Numbered from the stretch's first letter, positions 7,464-17,258 are shown. The stretch is 64,000 bases of DNA from Bifidobacterium catenulatum subsp. kashiwanohense JCM 15439 = DSM 21854 (GCF_001042615.1 NZ_AP012327.1:2046001-2110000), one strand, 5' to 3'. Numbers and translations are program-made. The notes: generated by a model from the sequence alone, not told the origin.

Positions 7464-8420
7464 TTATTCGGCTTTGGTTGCGAGTCCGGAGATGCGGGTC
7501 ATGAATTCGTTCAGGAAGCGCGGCACGTCAACGCCTACTGCCACCTTCATGGTCTTGACCGGATCGTTCAGACGGGTTTCGTCGCCGATGGTACGTCCGC
7601 GGGTCGGGCCTTCCACGTCGACCTTCATATTGATGTCGAGGGTGGTGACGAGGGTCGGGTCCACTGCCACGCCGACGGCGAGCGGATCGTGCAGTCCGCA
7701 GCCACCCAAGTGCGGGGACGTGGTTTCGTAGGCCTTGATGTAGAAGTCGGTCATGTCGGCCAGGAACCTGCCGGACTTGGTGCCGAGGTCACGCCACTGC
7801 TGGGTTTCCTTGTAGGTGAGCAGGGTTTGCAGGGTTACGTCGAGGCCGATCATGGTGGTCGGAGCGCCGGAACGGAACAGGTAGTCGGCGGCTTCCGGAT
7901 CCTGCGAAATATTGGCTTCCATGCAGGCGTTGCAGTTGCCGGGTACGGTCAGCGCGCCGCCCATAAGCACGATTTGGCCGATTTCGTCTTTGATTTCCGG
8001 TGCTTTCTTCAGTGCGGCTTCGATGTTGGTCATCGGGCCAGTCGGCACGTAGACGAGATCCTTGCCGTAGGTCTTCACCGCATCGATGATGAAGTCGACC
8101 GCGGATTCGGTTTCGACGGAACGGTTGGAATCAGGGATGTCCACGTCACCGATTCCGTTGTTGCCGTGGATGAATGCGGAGATCGGCAGCACTTCGAAGT
8201 GGTCGGTGGTGCTGGAGTGCGGCAGGCCTTGATATACCTTGACTTCCGGGTGGCCGAGCAGGTCGGTCACGGCCAATGCGTTGCGCACACCTTGCTCGAC
8301 GAGCACGTTGCCATAGGCACCGGTGATGCCGATCAGCTCGACTTCCGGGCTTCCCAGGGCATACGAAATGGCAAGTGCGTCATCAACACCGGTATCAAGA
8401 TCAAGAATCATCTTCTTCAT
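7464..8420 (-). CDS. Inosine-uridine preferring nucleoside hydrolase
   Basis: The ATG at 8420 follows AAGGAGGAAGG, whereas the frame upstream of it has no ribosome-binding site. The 318-residue protein begins with the calcium/ribose-binding motif of the family (LDLDTGVDDALA, about 5-16). It also has YVPTGPMTNIEAAL (about 118-131), LMGGALTVPGN with EANISQDPEAA, and a C-terminal LHDPLAVGVAVDP that supplies the last metal/base ligands. It cleaves the N-glycosidic bond of ribonucleosides to free base and ribose. It is encoded between a LacI regulator and ribokinase. Pyrimidine versus purine preference cannot be read from the sequence. Confidence 0.9.
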   Translation of the reverse strand: MKKMILDLDTGVDDALAISYALGSPEVELIGITGAYGNVLVEQGVRNALAVTDLLGHPEVKVYQGLPHSSTTDHFEVLPISAFIHGNNGIGDVDIPDSNRSVETESAVDFIIDAVKTYGKDLVYVPTGPMTNIEAALKKAPEIKDEIGQIVLMGGALTVPGNCNACMEANISQDPEAADYLFRSGAPTTMIGLDVTLQTLLTYKETQQWRDLGTKSGRFLADMTDFYIKAYETTSPHLGGCGLHDPLAVGVAVDPTLVTTLDINMKVDVEGPTRGRTIGDETRLNDPVKTMKVAVGVDVPRFLNEFMTRISGLATKAE

Positions 8421-8531
8421 GTGTGTGCCTTCCTCCTTGACGAGCCTGACGACGGTCCGCCACCATACGGGTACGCCGTCAGTTATACATCGAACACATT
8501 CTTCGGTTGTGTTGTGCGTTGACAAGATTTA

Positions 8532-8549
8532 TGATAAAGCGTTTTATCA
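8532..8549. promoter_or_regulatory. LacI-type operator before the nucleoside hydrolase gene
   Basis: TGATAAAG-CG-TTTTATCA is an almost perfect palindrome with the central CG typical of LacI-family operators. It lies 112 bp upstream of the nucleoside hydrolase start. A related site lies before the lacI-like gene itself. Confidence 0.65.
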
Positions 8550-8694
8550 ATAACGCAAATTCGACACCACACGCACGGCGTGTTGCCTTTATTTCCAACA
8601 TTTACAGAATATTGGATATACTGATGTCACTGCATATCGATATTGATCTACGCCACCCGTTTTTCACCGGTCTGCAGCACCTAAAAACGGCGGT

Positions 8695-9753
8695 TTACGA
8701 GCAGGCCGCCTGCACCAATTTCGGCGTAAGCACCTCAACCTGCGGCTCGGAAAGCCACGGACGAGCAGCCACCGAATCCACACCGGACTTGGCATGAACC
8801 GCAACATTAATCCGCCCACGCAACATATCCCAACAAGCGGCAGCCAGATCAGTCACGCTCTGCTCAACGGTGGTCATACGCCAACCAAGCCCGAATCGCT
8901 TGAGAATATTGTCGTAACCAATCACCTGCATATCCTCGGTAACGCGCAACCCGCGCTCCGCCATACGCTGACGAAAACCAAGCGCCATCACATCATTGCA
9001 GCAGAACACGGCAGTCGCACCGCCATCAATAATCTGATCAGCAGCCCGATAGCCACTACCAAAACGGTAATCCCCCTCAACACACAGCGCAGGATCAAAA
9101 TGCTTTCCCGACTGCTCGATAGCATCCACAAAACCACGACGACGCTCCGCGGCACTCGACTCCGCAATATCGCCGGCGACAATGCCAATACGAGTATGAC
9201 CGCCCTCCAACAGATACTGGGCAGCCAAACGGCCACCAAGATAATTATCAAAACCAACCGCATCACACCAACCACACTGCGTCAAACGGTCGATCAACAC
9301 CACAGGGCACGATACAAGCGCCACATCCTCACGCAACCGCCCAGCAGCATCGCCAACACAGGACTCGCGCGCCGGAATCAGCATTACACCGTCCACTCCA
9401 CGAGCCGGAAGACGCTGCAACAACTCATGCTCAGTAACACGCGAATCATCGGAATTGGCCACAATCAGCGAATACCCCTGCGCGGCGCATTCATCCTCCA
9501 CACACTTGGCAAGCGCCGCGAAGAACAGGTTCTCAATATCAGGCACAATCAACGCCACCAACTGGGATTGCTTGGTCACCAAGCTTCGCGCGCTCTGATT
9601 CGGCACATAATTCAGTTTCTTCGCCGCATCGGCAATGACCTTGCGCTTCCCCTCAGACACGCGAGCAGGACGATTATTCAACACCAGCGAAACCGTCGTC
9701 ACAGACACCCCCGCGGCAGCAGCCACATCCTTCAGCGTCGCACGATACGCCAT
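8695..9753 (-). CDS. LacI-family transcriptional regulator
   Basis: The start at 9753 (MAYRATLKDVAAAAG) gives the classic LacI helix-turn-helix and has AAGGGGG before it; the longer frame is out of family. The 352-residue protein has the HTH at 6-26 (TLKDVAAAAGVSVTTVSLVL) and the hinge helix at about 45-60 (KLNYVPNQSARSLVTK). A periplasmic-binding-protein-like effector domain starts at QLVALIVPDIENLFFA. It most likely senses ribose, ribonucleosides or a phosphate ester, and represses the downstream nucleoside hydrolase-ribokinase genes and itself. The matching palindromes at 8532 and 9764 support both targets. Confidence 0.9.
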   Translation of the reverse strand: MAYRATLKDVAAAAGVSVTTVSLVLNNRPARVSEGKRKVIADAAKKLNYVPNQSARSLVTKQSQLVALIVPDIENLFFAALAKCVEDECAAQGYSLIVANSDDSRVTEHELLQRLPARGVDGVMLIPARESCVGDAAGRLREDVALVSCPVVLIDRLTQCGWCDAVGFDNYLGGRLAAQYLLEGGHTRIGIVAGDIAESSAAERRRGFVDAIEQSGKHFDPALCVEGDYRFGSGYRAADQIIDGGATAVFCCNDVMALGFRQRMAERGLRVTEDMQVIGYDNILKRFGLGWRMTTVEQSVTDLAAACWDMLRGRINVAVHAKSGVDSVAARPWLSEPQVEVLTPKLVQAACS

Positions 9754-9763
9754 CCAAACCCCC

Positions 9764-9776
9764 TTAAAACGTTTAT
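9764..9776. promoter_or_regulatory. Operator-like palindrome before the lacI-type gene
   Basis: TTAAAACGTTTAT is centred on CG and is related to the palindrome at 8532. It lies 11 bp upstream of the regulator start and would overlap its ribosome-binding site, consistent with autorepression. Confidence 0.5.
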
Positions 9777-9954
9777 CCCTCCAGCATAAATACCATGAAA
9801 TCCTGACGCGCCCAGCATCGCAATCACAAACAAATTCCATTCATAGCAAAATAATCCGCACTATTTCCACCGGTAAATCGTTTCTCAGAAGTGTTTTTGT
9901 ATACCCGCAACGTTTGTCCAAAATGAGAGGCGCACAAGAAGAAAGGAACCAGCA

Positions 9955-10242
9955 ATGCGGCCAACCACGCAGAAAAACAATGCGAGACCATGCAAAACCA
10001 TCGCCATCGTCGCAGTGATCGCAGTGGTCGCCATCGCGCTCGCAAAACGCTATGAGAGGTCGAGATCTCCGTCCGTGCGTAGAAACTCCATCAGGTTGAG
10101 ATGCCTTACGCCGTCGCGTTGCATTGGCAGCGGGTCCAAACTGAACAGGTATTTCGGATACCCGTCAGCCAGCTTCGTGAACGGACGGAATTCACGCTCC
10201 TCAACATTAGGATCCTGCACACTCATCGACACCTGCACATAG
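9955..10242 (+). pseudogene. N-terminal stump of a membrane or exported protein
   Basis: AGAAAGGAA precedes an ATG. About 31 plausible residues follow, with a basic start and one hydrophobic segment (TIAIVAVIAVVAIALAKR). After that the frame becomes arginine-rich nonsense antisense to the second ATPase gene, whose stop lies at 10050. The good start and sudden loss of protein-like sequence suggest a gene truncated by a rearrangement that brought in the ATPase gene. Confidence 0.3.
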
Positions 10243-11285
10243 GCGTACCGTTCCCGCTTACGCACAATGAAGTCGCACTCCAGCTTACCAATAATGCCCA
10301 CGCTTACCTCGTAGCCTTTCGACCTCAAATGCACGTACAGCGCATTTTCCAAGGCTGGTCCGTAACTCATTCGCGTATCAGTGTTACGCGCGAATCGTAT
10401 GCCAGGATCCGCAAGATAATACTTCTCCCCGCCTCTCAACGACCTGCGCGAACGCAAATCGAATCGCGGGCATTTGTAGAGGACCTTCGCACTCTCCAAC
10501 AGCCGGACATAGTTCGCGAGAGTCTCACGTTTGACCGTCACGCCTTCGCCATGTTTCAGATAGTCGACGATCCCCGACAGATTCGTGGGAGCGGCATAGT
10601 TGTTGATGAGATAGTCCTGCACACGCTGGAAGGTATCGCGGTGACGCACCACTTTGCGTGCGGCTATGTCTTTGTTGAAGATCTGCCCTATGACATCTTG
10701 GATATACATGGCTTTCGCATCAAGATCCTCATATTCCAGCGCTTTCGGAAACCCTCCATAGGTGAGATACTCTTGGAAAATCTGCGACTCCGGCTTTTGG
10801 GGAAGTCCAAGATACTCACGCATGCCGAGATATTCGCTGAACGATAGGGTGAACATTTCCAGCTCAATGTAGCGGCCTGTCAATTTGGTGGCAAGCTCGC
10901 CGGATAGCAGGTATGAATTGGATCCGGTGATGAAAATCGAGCAGTCGCCTTCTTCACGCCATCCGTTAACGATGGCCTCATACCCCTTCACGTTCTGTAT
11001 TTCGTCGATGAACAGGTAACGCGTTGAAGCTGACTTGCCCAGGCTATGTTCAATGACCGCATCAAGCTTTTCCGGAGTGTTCACGCCTTGATATTCTCGA
11101 CGGTCAAGATTGATGTAGCAGATATTGCCTTCCGCAACGCCACGTTCCCGCAGCTCATCCATGACACTGCACAGCAGACTCGATTTTCCGCAACGGCGAA
11201 TGCCTGTGACCACCTTAATGAGTCCCGCATCGTCATAGAACGGACGAAGCTTGGCCAGATAATGCTCTCGACGATACATTTGCAT
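10050..11285 (-). CDS. AAA_14/DUF4143 family ATPase (second of three)
   Basis: The 411-residue protein has Walker A (GIRRCGKS, about 28-35) and Walker B (YLFIDEIQNV, about 90-99). Sensor-like FITGSNSYLLSGELATKLTG comes next, then the winged-helix and DUF4143 regions (from about 200). The C-terminal strand pair reads KLECDFIVRKRERYAYVQVS. The Glu-x-Lys of the PD-(D/E)XK-like motif seen in the other two paralogues is replaced by Gln-x-Ser, so nuclease-like chemistry is unlikely here. GGAG lies 7 nt before the first ATG. Two pairs of inverted repeats lie 20-200 bp upstream. Confidence 0.87.
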   Translation of the reverse strand: MQMYRREHYLAKLRPFYDDAGLIKVVTGIRRCGKSSLLCSVMDELRERGVAEGNICYINLDRREYQGVNTPEKLDAVIEHSLGKSASTRYLFIDEIQNVKGYEAIVNGWREEGDCSIFITGSNSYLLSGELATKLTGRYIELEMFTLSFSEYLGMREYLGLPQKPESQIFQEYLTYGGFPKALEYEDLDAKAMYIQDVIGQIFNKDIAARKVVRHRDTFQRVQDYLINNYAAPTNLSGIVDYLKHGEGVTVKRETLANYVRLLESAKVLYKCPRFDLRSRRSLRGGEKYYLADPGIRFARNTDTRMSYGPALENALYVHLRSKGYEVSVGIIGKLECDFIVRKRERYAYVQVSMSVQDPNVEEREFRPFTKLADGYPKYLFSLDPLPMQRDGVRHLNLMEFLRTDGDLDLS

Positions 11286-11304
11286 GTTTTACTCCATCAT
11301 CACA

Positions 11305-11354
11305 GTTTTAACGGTGATAAAATTACCCAAAAGAACAACTTTGCCCCGTTAAAA
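11305..11354. repeat. Inverted repeat pair nearest the second ATPase gene
   Basis: Arms GTTTTAACGG (11305-11314) and CCCCGTTAAAA (11344-11354) face each other 20-70 bp upstream of the ATPase start. They share the TTTAACGG core with the stronger pair at 11432-11481, with the same ~39-bp centre-to-centre distance. Confidence 0.5.
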
Positions 11355-11431
11355 GCTTATTTTACATGCTCAACAACAGATTTTACACCCCCGTCATCAC
11401 CTTTAAGTTCTCTTATTACCTGTTTACAGCA

Positions 11432-11481
11432 ATTTAACGGGGTCAAAGTCGTTCAAAGATACAACTTTGACCCCGTTAAAT
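11432..11481. repeat. Perfect 17-bp inverted repeat upstream of the second ATPase gene
   Basis: ATTTAACGGGGTCAAAG (11432-11448) and its exact reverse complement (11465-11481) flank a 16-nt spacer. No T-run follows on the minus strand, so a terminator is less likely than a binding site. Together with 11305-11354 it forms two operator-like pairs about 127 bp apart. Confidence 0.6.
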
Positions 11482-11500
11482 ATACTTTCGCACCGTATTT

Positions 11501-11600
11501 GGCTTATATACAGCAGATTCGGGAGACTTGGATTCACAGCTGGTCATTAGGCCAGAATGTGCATCCGGCTCTCGCAGCCATTTCCTGACGAAACCGGCTA
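11501..11600 (+). repeat. Dispersed repeat, copy 1 (downstream of rmlB)
   Basis: The unit begins GGCTTATATACAGCAGATTC and continues with sequence matching copy 2, including GGTCATTAGGCCAGAATG and CCGGCTCTCGCAGCCATTTC. It lies immediately 3' of rmlB. Copies 2 and 3 start at 12778 and 14512. No coding role is visible. Confidence 0.55.
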
Positions 11601-11703
11601 CTTGCAGCACGTTATTTCCCAATCGCCACTTACCGAGCCCAATTGCCAGGCTGCGTCGCATCCACCATGACGCACCGTCACAAACGCTCCCGTCTGACGC
11701 GCT

Positions 11704-12925
<1,222 letters not shown>

Positions 12926-12958
12926 CCAAACGAAGCCGCACCACAGACTCACTCACAC

Positions 12959-13330
12959 CTACACAAGGTTTTCGATGCGCATGGTGGGCTGCATAAGACA
13001 AACAAGGACCAAGTCCGTGATTTTATCCAGAGTCTCTCCATCCAGTTCTCCAACGACGCTGCCGTATCGCGCCTCGAGGTCAAGCGATTTAAGCTGTTCG
13101 ATTTCCGCCCACCCATAAATTTCCGAACCATCTTCAGTCGGAATCACACCAACATTGACATGCAAAGGATATTCCCTACTGCTGGTTATCGGCACGACCA
13201 TGGTGAGATTATTGAAACGGTTGTAAGCATCGTTACTAACAACCACCACAGGCCGACGTTTCCCCTGTTCATGGCCAGCCGACGAATCCAAATTCACCCA
13301 CACCACGTCACCATAGCGATAGTCCTTCAT
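12959..13330 (-). CDS. MazF/PemK-family toxin (probable mRNA interferase)
   Basis: The 123-residue protein starts YRYGDVVWVNLDSSAGHEQG and continues KRRPVVVVSNDAYNRF, the conserved first half of MazF/PemK toxins. Arg-Arg-Pro lies in the loop that binds RNA. VVPITSS and the later GWAEIEQLKSLDL fit the beta-barrel. Such toxins cut mRNA at short sequences when the antitoxin is lost. Its ATG overlaps the antitoxin stop by 4 bp (ATGA), giving translational coupling. It sits between rmlB and a second toxin-antitoxin pair. Confidence 0.88.
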   Translation of the reverse strand: MKDYRYGDVVWVNLDSSAGHEQGKRRPVVVVSNDAYNRFNNLTMVVPITSSREYPLHVNVGVIPTEDGSEIYGWAEIEQLKSLDLEARYGSVVGELDGETLDKITDLVLVCLMQPTMRIENLV

Positions 13331-13578
13331 AGAAGTTCCTTTCCGACTTGGCCAGCGAATCCGTCCTCCTGCGTCCGAGGCCCCTCGTATCCCGCAAACA
13401 TCGCCTCAAAATCCGGAACCGAAATGACCCTCATACGCTTAGGGGTTAGAATAATACGCCCCTCCCGTACCTGCACGTCAAGCTGGTCGCCCACTTTGAT
13501 TCCGGCATCCTCCACAACGTCGCGATTCAGCCGAACGCCTTGGCCGTTTCCCCATCTCACCAGTGTCGCAGCGCTCAT
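13327..13578 (-). CDS. MazE/AbrB-type antitoxin
   Basis: The 83-residue protein begins ATLVRWGNGQGVRLNRDVVE, the swapped-hairpin DNA-binding domain of the MazE/AbrB fold. It continues with VGDQLDVQVREGRIILTPKR. The C-terminal half (about 50-83) is acidic and aromatic, as expected for the segment that wraps the toxin. AAGGAGG lies before the ATG. It is followed by the toxin with a 4-bp overlap. A GTATAC direct/inverted element 30 bp upstream is the probable autoregulatory site. Confidence 0.88.
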   Translation of the reverse strand: MSAATLVRWGNGQGVRLNRDVVEDAGIKVGDQLDVQVREGRIILTPKRMRVISVPDFEAMFAGYEGPRTQEDGFAGQVGKELL

Positions 13579-13608
13579 TTCGATGCCTCCTTAACGCAAA
13601 ATGAGTTT

Positions 13609-13623
13609 GTATACATTGTATAC
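13609..13623. promoter_or_regulatory. Operator-like palindrome before mazEF
   Basis: GTATAC-ATT-GTATAC lies 31 bp upstream of the antitoxin ATG. Antitoxin-toxin complexes of this type normally bind palindromes at this place. Confidence 0.55.
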
Positions 13624-13755
13624 ACAAAGTCCGTTGTAGACAAACGCATAGAGCAAGACCCCATACGCGCGTAAGCGAGATAATCGATCGCCTCCGCACA
13701 AACCCCAAAATCTGCCATACATAAGCGAGACACCACTTACCAACTTTCTCTATCT

Positions 13756-13784
13756 TTGCAACATGCGTGCATTTGACATAAAAT
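13756..13784 (+). promoter_or_regulatory. Promoter of relBE-type operon
   Basis: TTGCAA (13756-13761) and TAAAAT (13779-13784) are separated by 17 bp, 40 bp before the antitoxin ATG. Confidence 0.6.
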
Positions 13785-13823
13785 ACACATTAATTGCACG
13801 CAAGATTAGGGCAGGTGATTCAG

Positions 13824-14114
13824 ATGGGCAATATTACCATTCGCATGAACGACGATCTGAAAGCTCGAGTCAACCAGACACTCGACGCCATAGGCATGAA
13901 TTTCAACACTTACGTAACCATGGCAAGCATCCAGCTCGTGAACCAGCAGCGCCTGCCTTTCGACACCTCCGTGCGCACCGCGGAACCAAACGAGCAGACC
14001 AAGCGAGCCATGCTCGAAGCCGAAGCCAAGGAACGCGGTATCCTCCCAGACGACGCGGCCACCTTCAACAGCGCGCAAGACGCCATCGCCTGGCTGCACA
14101 ACAATCACGGCTGA
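13824..14114 (+). CDS. RelB/DinJ-family antitoxin
   Basis: The start at 13824 gives MGNITIRMNDDLKARVNQTL, the ribbon-helix-helix opening of the RelB/DinJ family, with GGCAGGTG upstream. The next segment (AIGMNFNTYVTMASIQLVNQ) completes the ribbon-helix-helix dimer that binds DNA. The alanine/glutamate-rich C-terminal half (about 50-96) would bind the toxin. The protein has 96 residues, normal for the family. The toxin gene starts 14 bp downstream. The operon is divergent from mazEF, so two unrelated toxin-antitoxin pairs share one 245-bp control region. Confidence 0.88.
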   Translation: MGNITIRMNDDLKARVNQTLDAIGMNFNTYVTMASIQLVNQQRLPFDTSVRTAEPNEQTKRAMLEAEAKERGILPDDAATFNSAQDAIAWLHNNHG

Positions 14115-14128
14115 ACAGGCAAAACGCC

Positions 14129-14437
14129 ATGATTACCATCAAATTCGACCAACAATTTCAGACCGACTTCAAACGCATCTCACGACGAAAACCTCAAATC
14201 GTCACGGAACTCGAATATGTAATCGAAGCCATTGAGGAGTACGGACACGTTCCGGAATCATATAATCCTCACATGCTTGATCGCCCACGAGGAATCTACT
14301 CAGGATATGCGGAATTCCATCTTGCCGAAGGAAAAATGGATGTGTTGGTGATCTACTCGGAGCGGCCGGAAGCGTCGACAATCCGATTCATTCGCATGGG
14401 ATCCCACGACGAACTGTTTGACGGTCCGTTGCTTTAG
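14129..14437 (+). CDS. YafQ/RelE-family toxin
   Basis: The 102-residue protein begins MITIKFDQQFQTDFKRISRR. It contains LEYVIEAI, YNPHMLDRPRGIYSGYAEFHLA and DVLVIYSERP...STIRFIRMGSHDELF. The HxL, GYxExHL and RxGSHxELF pattern matches YafQ-type ribosome-dependent mRNases. The His and Asp expected at the active site are present near the C-terminus (GSHDELF). Its partner is the RelB/DinJ antitoxin 14 bp upstream. No own ribosome-binding site is clear, so translation is probably coupled. Confidence 0.87.
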   Translation: MITIKFDQQFQTDFKRISRRKPQIVTELEYVIEAIEEYGHVPESYNPHMLDRPRGIYSGYAEFHLAEGKMDVLVIYSERPEASTIRFIRMGSHDELFDGPLL

Positions 14438-14511
14438 ATGAGACCATCTTAGGCCCCAACGAGATTCAGCCATCGATTTCCGCACAACAAAAACTTTTTC
14501 TCACCATATCG

Positions 14512-14533
14512 GGCTTATATATGGCAGATTCGG
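14512..14533 (+). repeat. Dispersed repeat, copy 3 (short)
   Basis: GGCTTATATATGGCAGATTC followed by GG is nearly identical to the start of copies 1 and 2. The ~80-bp body is not conserved here. It lies between the second toxin-antitoxin pair and the LtaS-like gene. Confidence 0.55.
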
Positions 14534-14654
14534 AAGGTCGACCGGAAATATATACGAGACACTCGTTCGTCCACAGCTGAACACTAAAATGTACCCGGTT
14601 TAATTGTACAGAGCCTCCAATTATAGGGGGGCTATCTTTTTGAAGGATGCGACG

Positions 14655-17258
14655 ATGCCTATTTTTTCGCCCGACCGTCACGCTTGTGCACCTTCATACG
14701 TAAAACTCACTAAGCAGCCGATTACGGGCGGAGCGTATCGCCCTCTTGCGAATGACAAAGACAGCAACGCTTGCGCTCCATCCGCCCTTTCAGGCCACCA
14801 CGGTTCAAAACTGTATACGCAGAAATCAGCAATTCACGCCATCTCCGATAACGCAAGCGTTTTCATTTCCAAAGTCGATGCGCCCCATCTGCCAAAAACG
14901 ACTGACGACAAGTCCATTGACGAAGCCATTAACGAAGCCGCGAACGACAGTACCCATTCAGCCCCCCCGTCTGCTGAAATTCAACTCGCGCAAGCTAACG
15001 AGCATCCTCTGATGCGGGCTGTCGAGGTCTGCAAACAATCCGTACACACTACGGCAAAAGCACTCTCCACCGCAGGACATGCAATTGCAAAAGCTGCCAA
15101 AACCACCGGCCACGCCATCCATACCGCCGCTACAGCGGTAAAGACCGCATGGCAAACTTTCACCAATTTCAAAGCTATTCAACTCATCATCAAATTCTTT
15201 CAGAAGGCGCACGGCCTGTGGAAGAAACGTCACCGTTTCTCGTTCTCGTTCTACGCCATTGTTCTGGTATTAGTTACCGCTTTTGAGGTCGTTTTTCTTC
15301 AGTGGGGAATGTACAGCGAGCCGGAATATCCTGAAGGCTCGGAAATTGATGATACGACCAGGGTTTTGCAAAGCGTTATTGGACGTACAACCAAGTTTGT
15401 AAGTCAAACATGGATTGACAATCAATATCAGGCATTACTGAATTTCATAGTTTTGGGTGCCATTTACCTCACCTTGGTGCTGATTCTCAATCGTTTCTGG
15501 GTTGCTTCAGCCATCTTCGGCACTGTTATGACGGTGTTTGCCGTTGCCAATCACATTAAGATTGAGTCTCGCAACGAACCTGTTATTCCTGCCGATTTAA
15601 ACTTCATAACTGGTGGCAATGCGGGAGAACTCACTTCTTTTATTCCAAAATCCAGTCAGACTCTAGTTGATGGTGCGGTAACTGGCGTTATTTACTTTGT
15701 GGCCATCTGCATCATTATGCAATTCCTTGATGGCAGGAATGCAATCATCCCTTGCCACTGGCTACATCCATTTGCCAGCGTTAAGAATTTTGCAGGCACG
15801 CTGACCCGTGTCCTTGCCGCAGCTTTAAGCGCTACGCTCGTCGTGTCTTTCATCTGGGAACTGGGAACAGCGAATTCATGGGCTACGGAATTTGCGCACA
15901 ACCTTTCTGACAATCCACAACCTTGGAATCCTCTAGCGGATGCAGCCAATAACGGACCCGCCATCAACTTCCTTCAACTCGCACACACCAAGATCATGGA
16001 TGAACCCGAAGATTATTCCAAAGAGGCCATGACCAAGATCGCAAAGAAATATTCCAAGGAAGCCGACTCCATCAATCAGTCTAGAACAACTAATCTGACT
16101 GATAGCACTGTAATCATGGTACTTTCGGAAACCTTCTCGGATCCCACACGAATCCCGGGCGTAAGTTTCGCTGAAGATCCGATCCCAAATATTCGTCAAA
16201 TTAAGGACGAAACAACTTCCGGACTCATGCTTTCCCCCGGTTACGGTGGCGGCACCGCCAACATCGAATACCAGGCTCTTACGGGTCTTTCCATGGCTAA
16301 CTACAGCGATACCCTATCTATCGCTTACCAGCAATTGGTTCCTGGACAAAAGTGGGATCAGTCCCTCAATCAGCTATGGAATGAAAAGAACGGCGAAGAT
16401 TCTTCCGTGGCCTTCCATGCATACAACCGCGGCATGTATTTTCGTGATATCAACTATAAGAAGTTTGGGTTCTCTAAGTTCTATGCCACAGATGGGACAC
16501 CTGAACTCACAGACCTTCGCCTTATAGATTCGGCTTGGTATGTTTCCGATGAATCATTCTACAGCCAAGTGCTCAAGAAAGTGCAGTCCTCTGATGGCAA
16601 CAAGTTTTATCAAGTCGTAACCATGCAGAATCACATGCCCTATGAGGATATCTACACAGATAATCAGTTCAAAGAACTTGACACTTCCGAAAATCTTCAG
16701 GAGAATGAACGACTCAATATTGAGACGTACACGAAAGGTCTTAATTACACAGATCAAGCAACACAAGATTTCCTAAATACTTTAAACAATATCGATCGTC
16801 CTATTACCGTCGTTTTCTATGGAGATCACTTGCCTGGCATCTACAGTACCGCATACTCCGATTCAGACAATATTCTTGGTCTTCATGAAACAGATTACTT
16901 TATTTGGTCCAACAATGCTTCCTCCGCTGCTGGAACTAAACTTGATGATGCTTCCTCCGCATACACCTCGTCCAACTATTTCTCTGCACAACTGGCTTCA
17001 CATCTCAACGCTAAGGTGAGCCCATATCTGGCTTTTCTCACTGAGATGCATCAGGCCATACCTGCCATGTCGGTTCCTTCAGCGGCCGGAGGTAGTTCCG
17101 ACAAACCGGTATATCTCAATGCCGCTGGTGCATGTATGAATGAGAAGGATCTTTCCGAGGAGGCTAAAACACTACTTCATGATTACAAACTCATTCAATA
17201 CGATATGAGTGCCGGTAGGAACTACCTCAAGGATACTGATTTCGTAGAGCTTCAGTAG
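14655..17258 (+). CDS. LtaS-like membrane sulfatase-fold phosphotransferase
   Basis: The start at 14655 (MPIFSPDRHA) follows GAAGGATG; the frame is open 17 codons further up without a site. The 867-residue protein has an unusual ~190-residue cytoplasmic N-terminal extension with alanine/lysine-rich helices (HAIAKAAKTTGHAIHTAATA). Five membrane segments follow (about 198-400), then the extracellular sulfatase-fold domain. Metal and nucleophile motifs are VIMVLSETFSD (about 495), GGGTANIEYQALTG (about 532, with the nucleophile Thr) and VVFYGDHLPG (about 720). Family members move glycerol-phosphate or other phospho-groups from lipids to glycans. In this locus the acceptor is probably the surface polysaccharide or a teichoic-acid-like polymer. 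Confidence 0.85.
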   Translation: MPIFSPDRHACAPSYVKLTKQPITGGAYRPLANDKDSNACAPSALSGHHGSKLYTQKSAIHAISDNASVFISKVDAPHLPKTTDDKSIDEAINEAANDSTHSAPPSAEIQLAQANEHPLMRAVEVCKQSVHTTAKALSTAGHAIAKAAKTTGHAIHTAATAVKTAWQTFTNFKAIQLIIKFFQKAHGLWKKRHRFSFSFYAIVLVLVTAFEVVFLQWGMYSEPEYPEGSEIDDTTRVLQSVIGRTTKFVSQTWIDNQYQALLNFIVLGAIYLTLVLILNRFWVASAIFGTVMTVFAVANHIKIESRNEPVIPADLNFITGGNAGELTSFIPKSSQTLVDGAVTGVIYFVAICIIMQFLDGRNAIIPCHWLHPFASVKNFAGTLTRVLAAALSATLVVSFIWELGTANSWATEFAHNLSDNPQPWNPLADAANNGPAINFLQLAHTKIMDEPEDYSKEAMTKIAKKYSKEADSINQSRTTNLTDSTVIMVLSETFSDPTRIPGVSFAEDPIPNIRQIKDETTSGLMLSPGYGGGTANIEYQALTGLSMANYSDTLSIAYQQLVPGQKWDQSLNQLWNEKNGEDSSVAFHAYNRGMYFRDINYKKFGFSKFYATDGTPELTDLRLIDSAWYVSDESFYSQVLKKVQSSDGNKFYQVVTMQNHMPYEDIYTDNQFKELDTSENLQENERLNIETYTKGLNYTDQATQDFLNTLNNIDRPITVVFYGDHLPGIYSTAYSDSDNILGLHETDYFIWSNNASSAAGTKLDDASSAYTSSNYFSAQLASHLNAKVSPYLAFLTEMHQAIPAMSVPSAAGGSSDKPVYLNAAGACMNEKDLSEEAKTLLHDYKLIQYDMSAGRNYLKDTDFVELQ

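Noticed and set aside
7440-8522. 360-codon plus-strand frame
   Set aside because: Mirror of the nucleoside hydrolase gene; no ribosome-binding site and no motifs.
8794-9789. 331-codon plus-strand frame
   Set aside because: Antisense to the LacI-type regulator; Ile/Thr/His-rich shadow.
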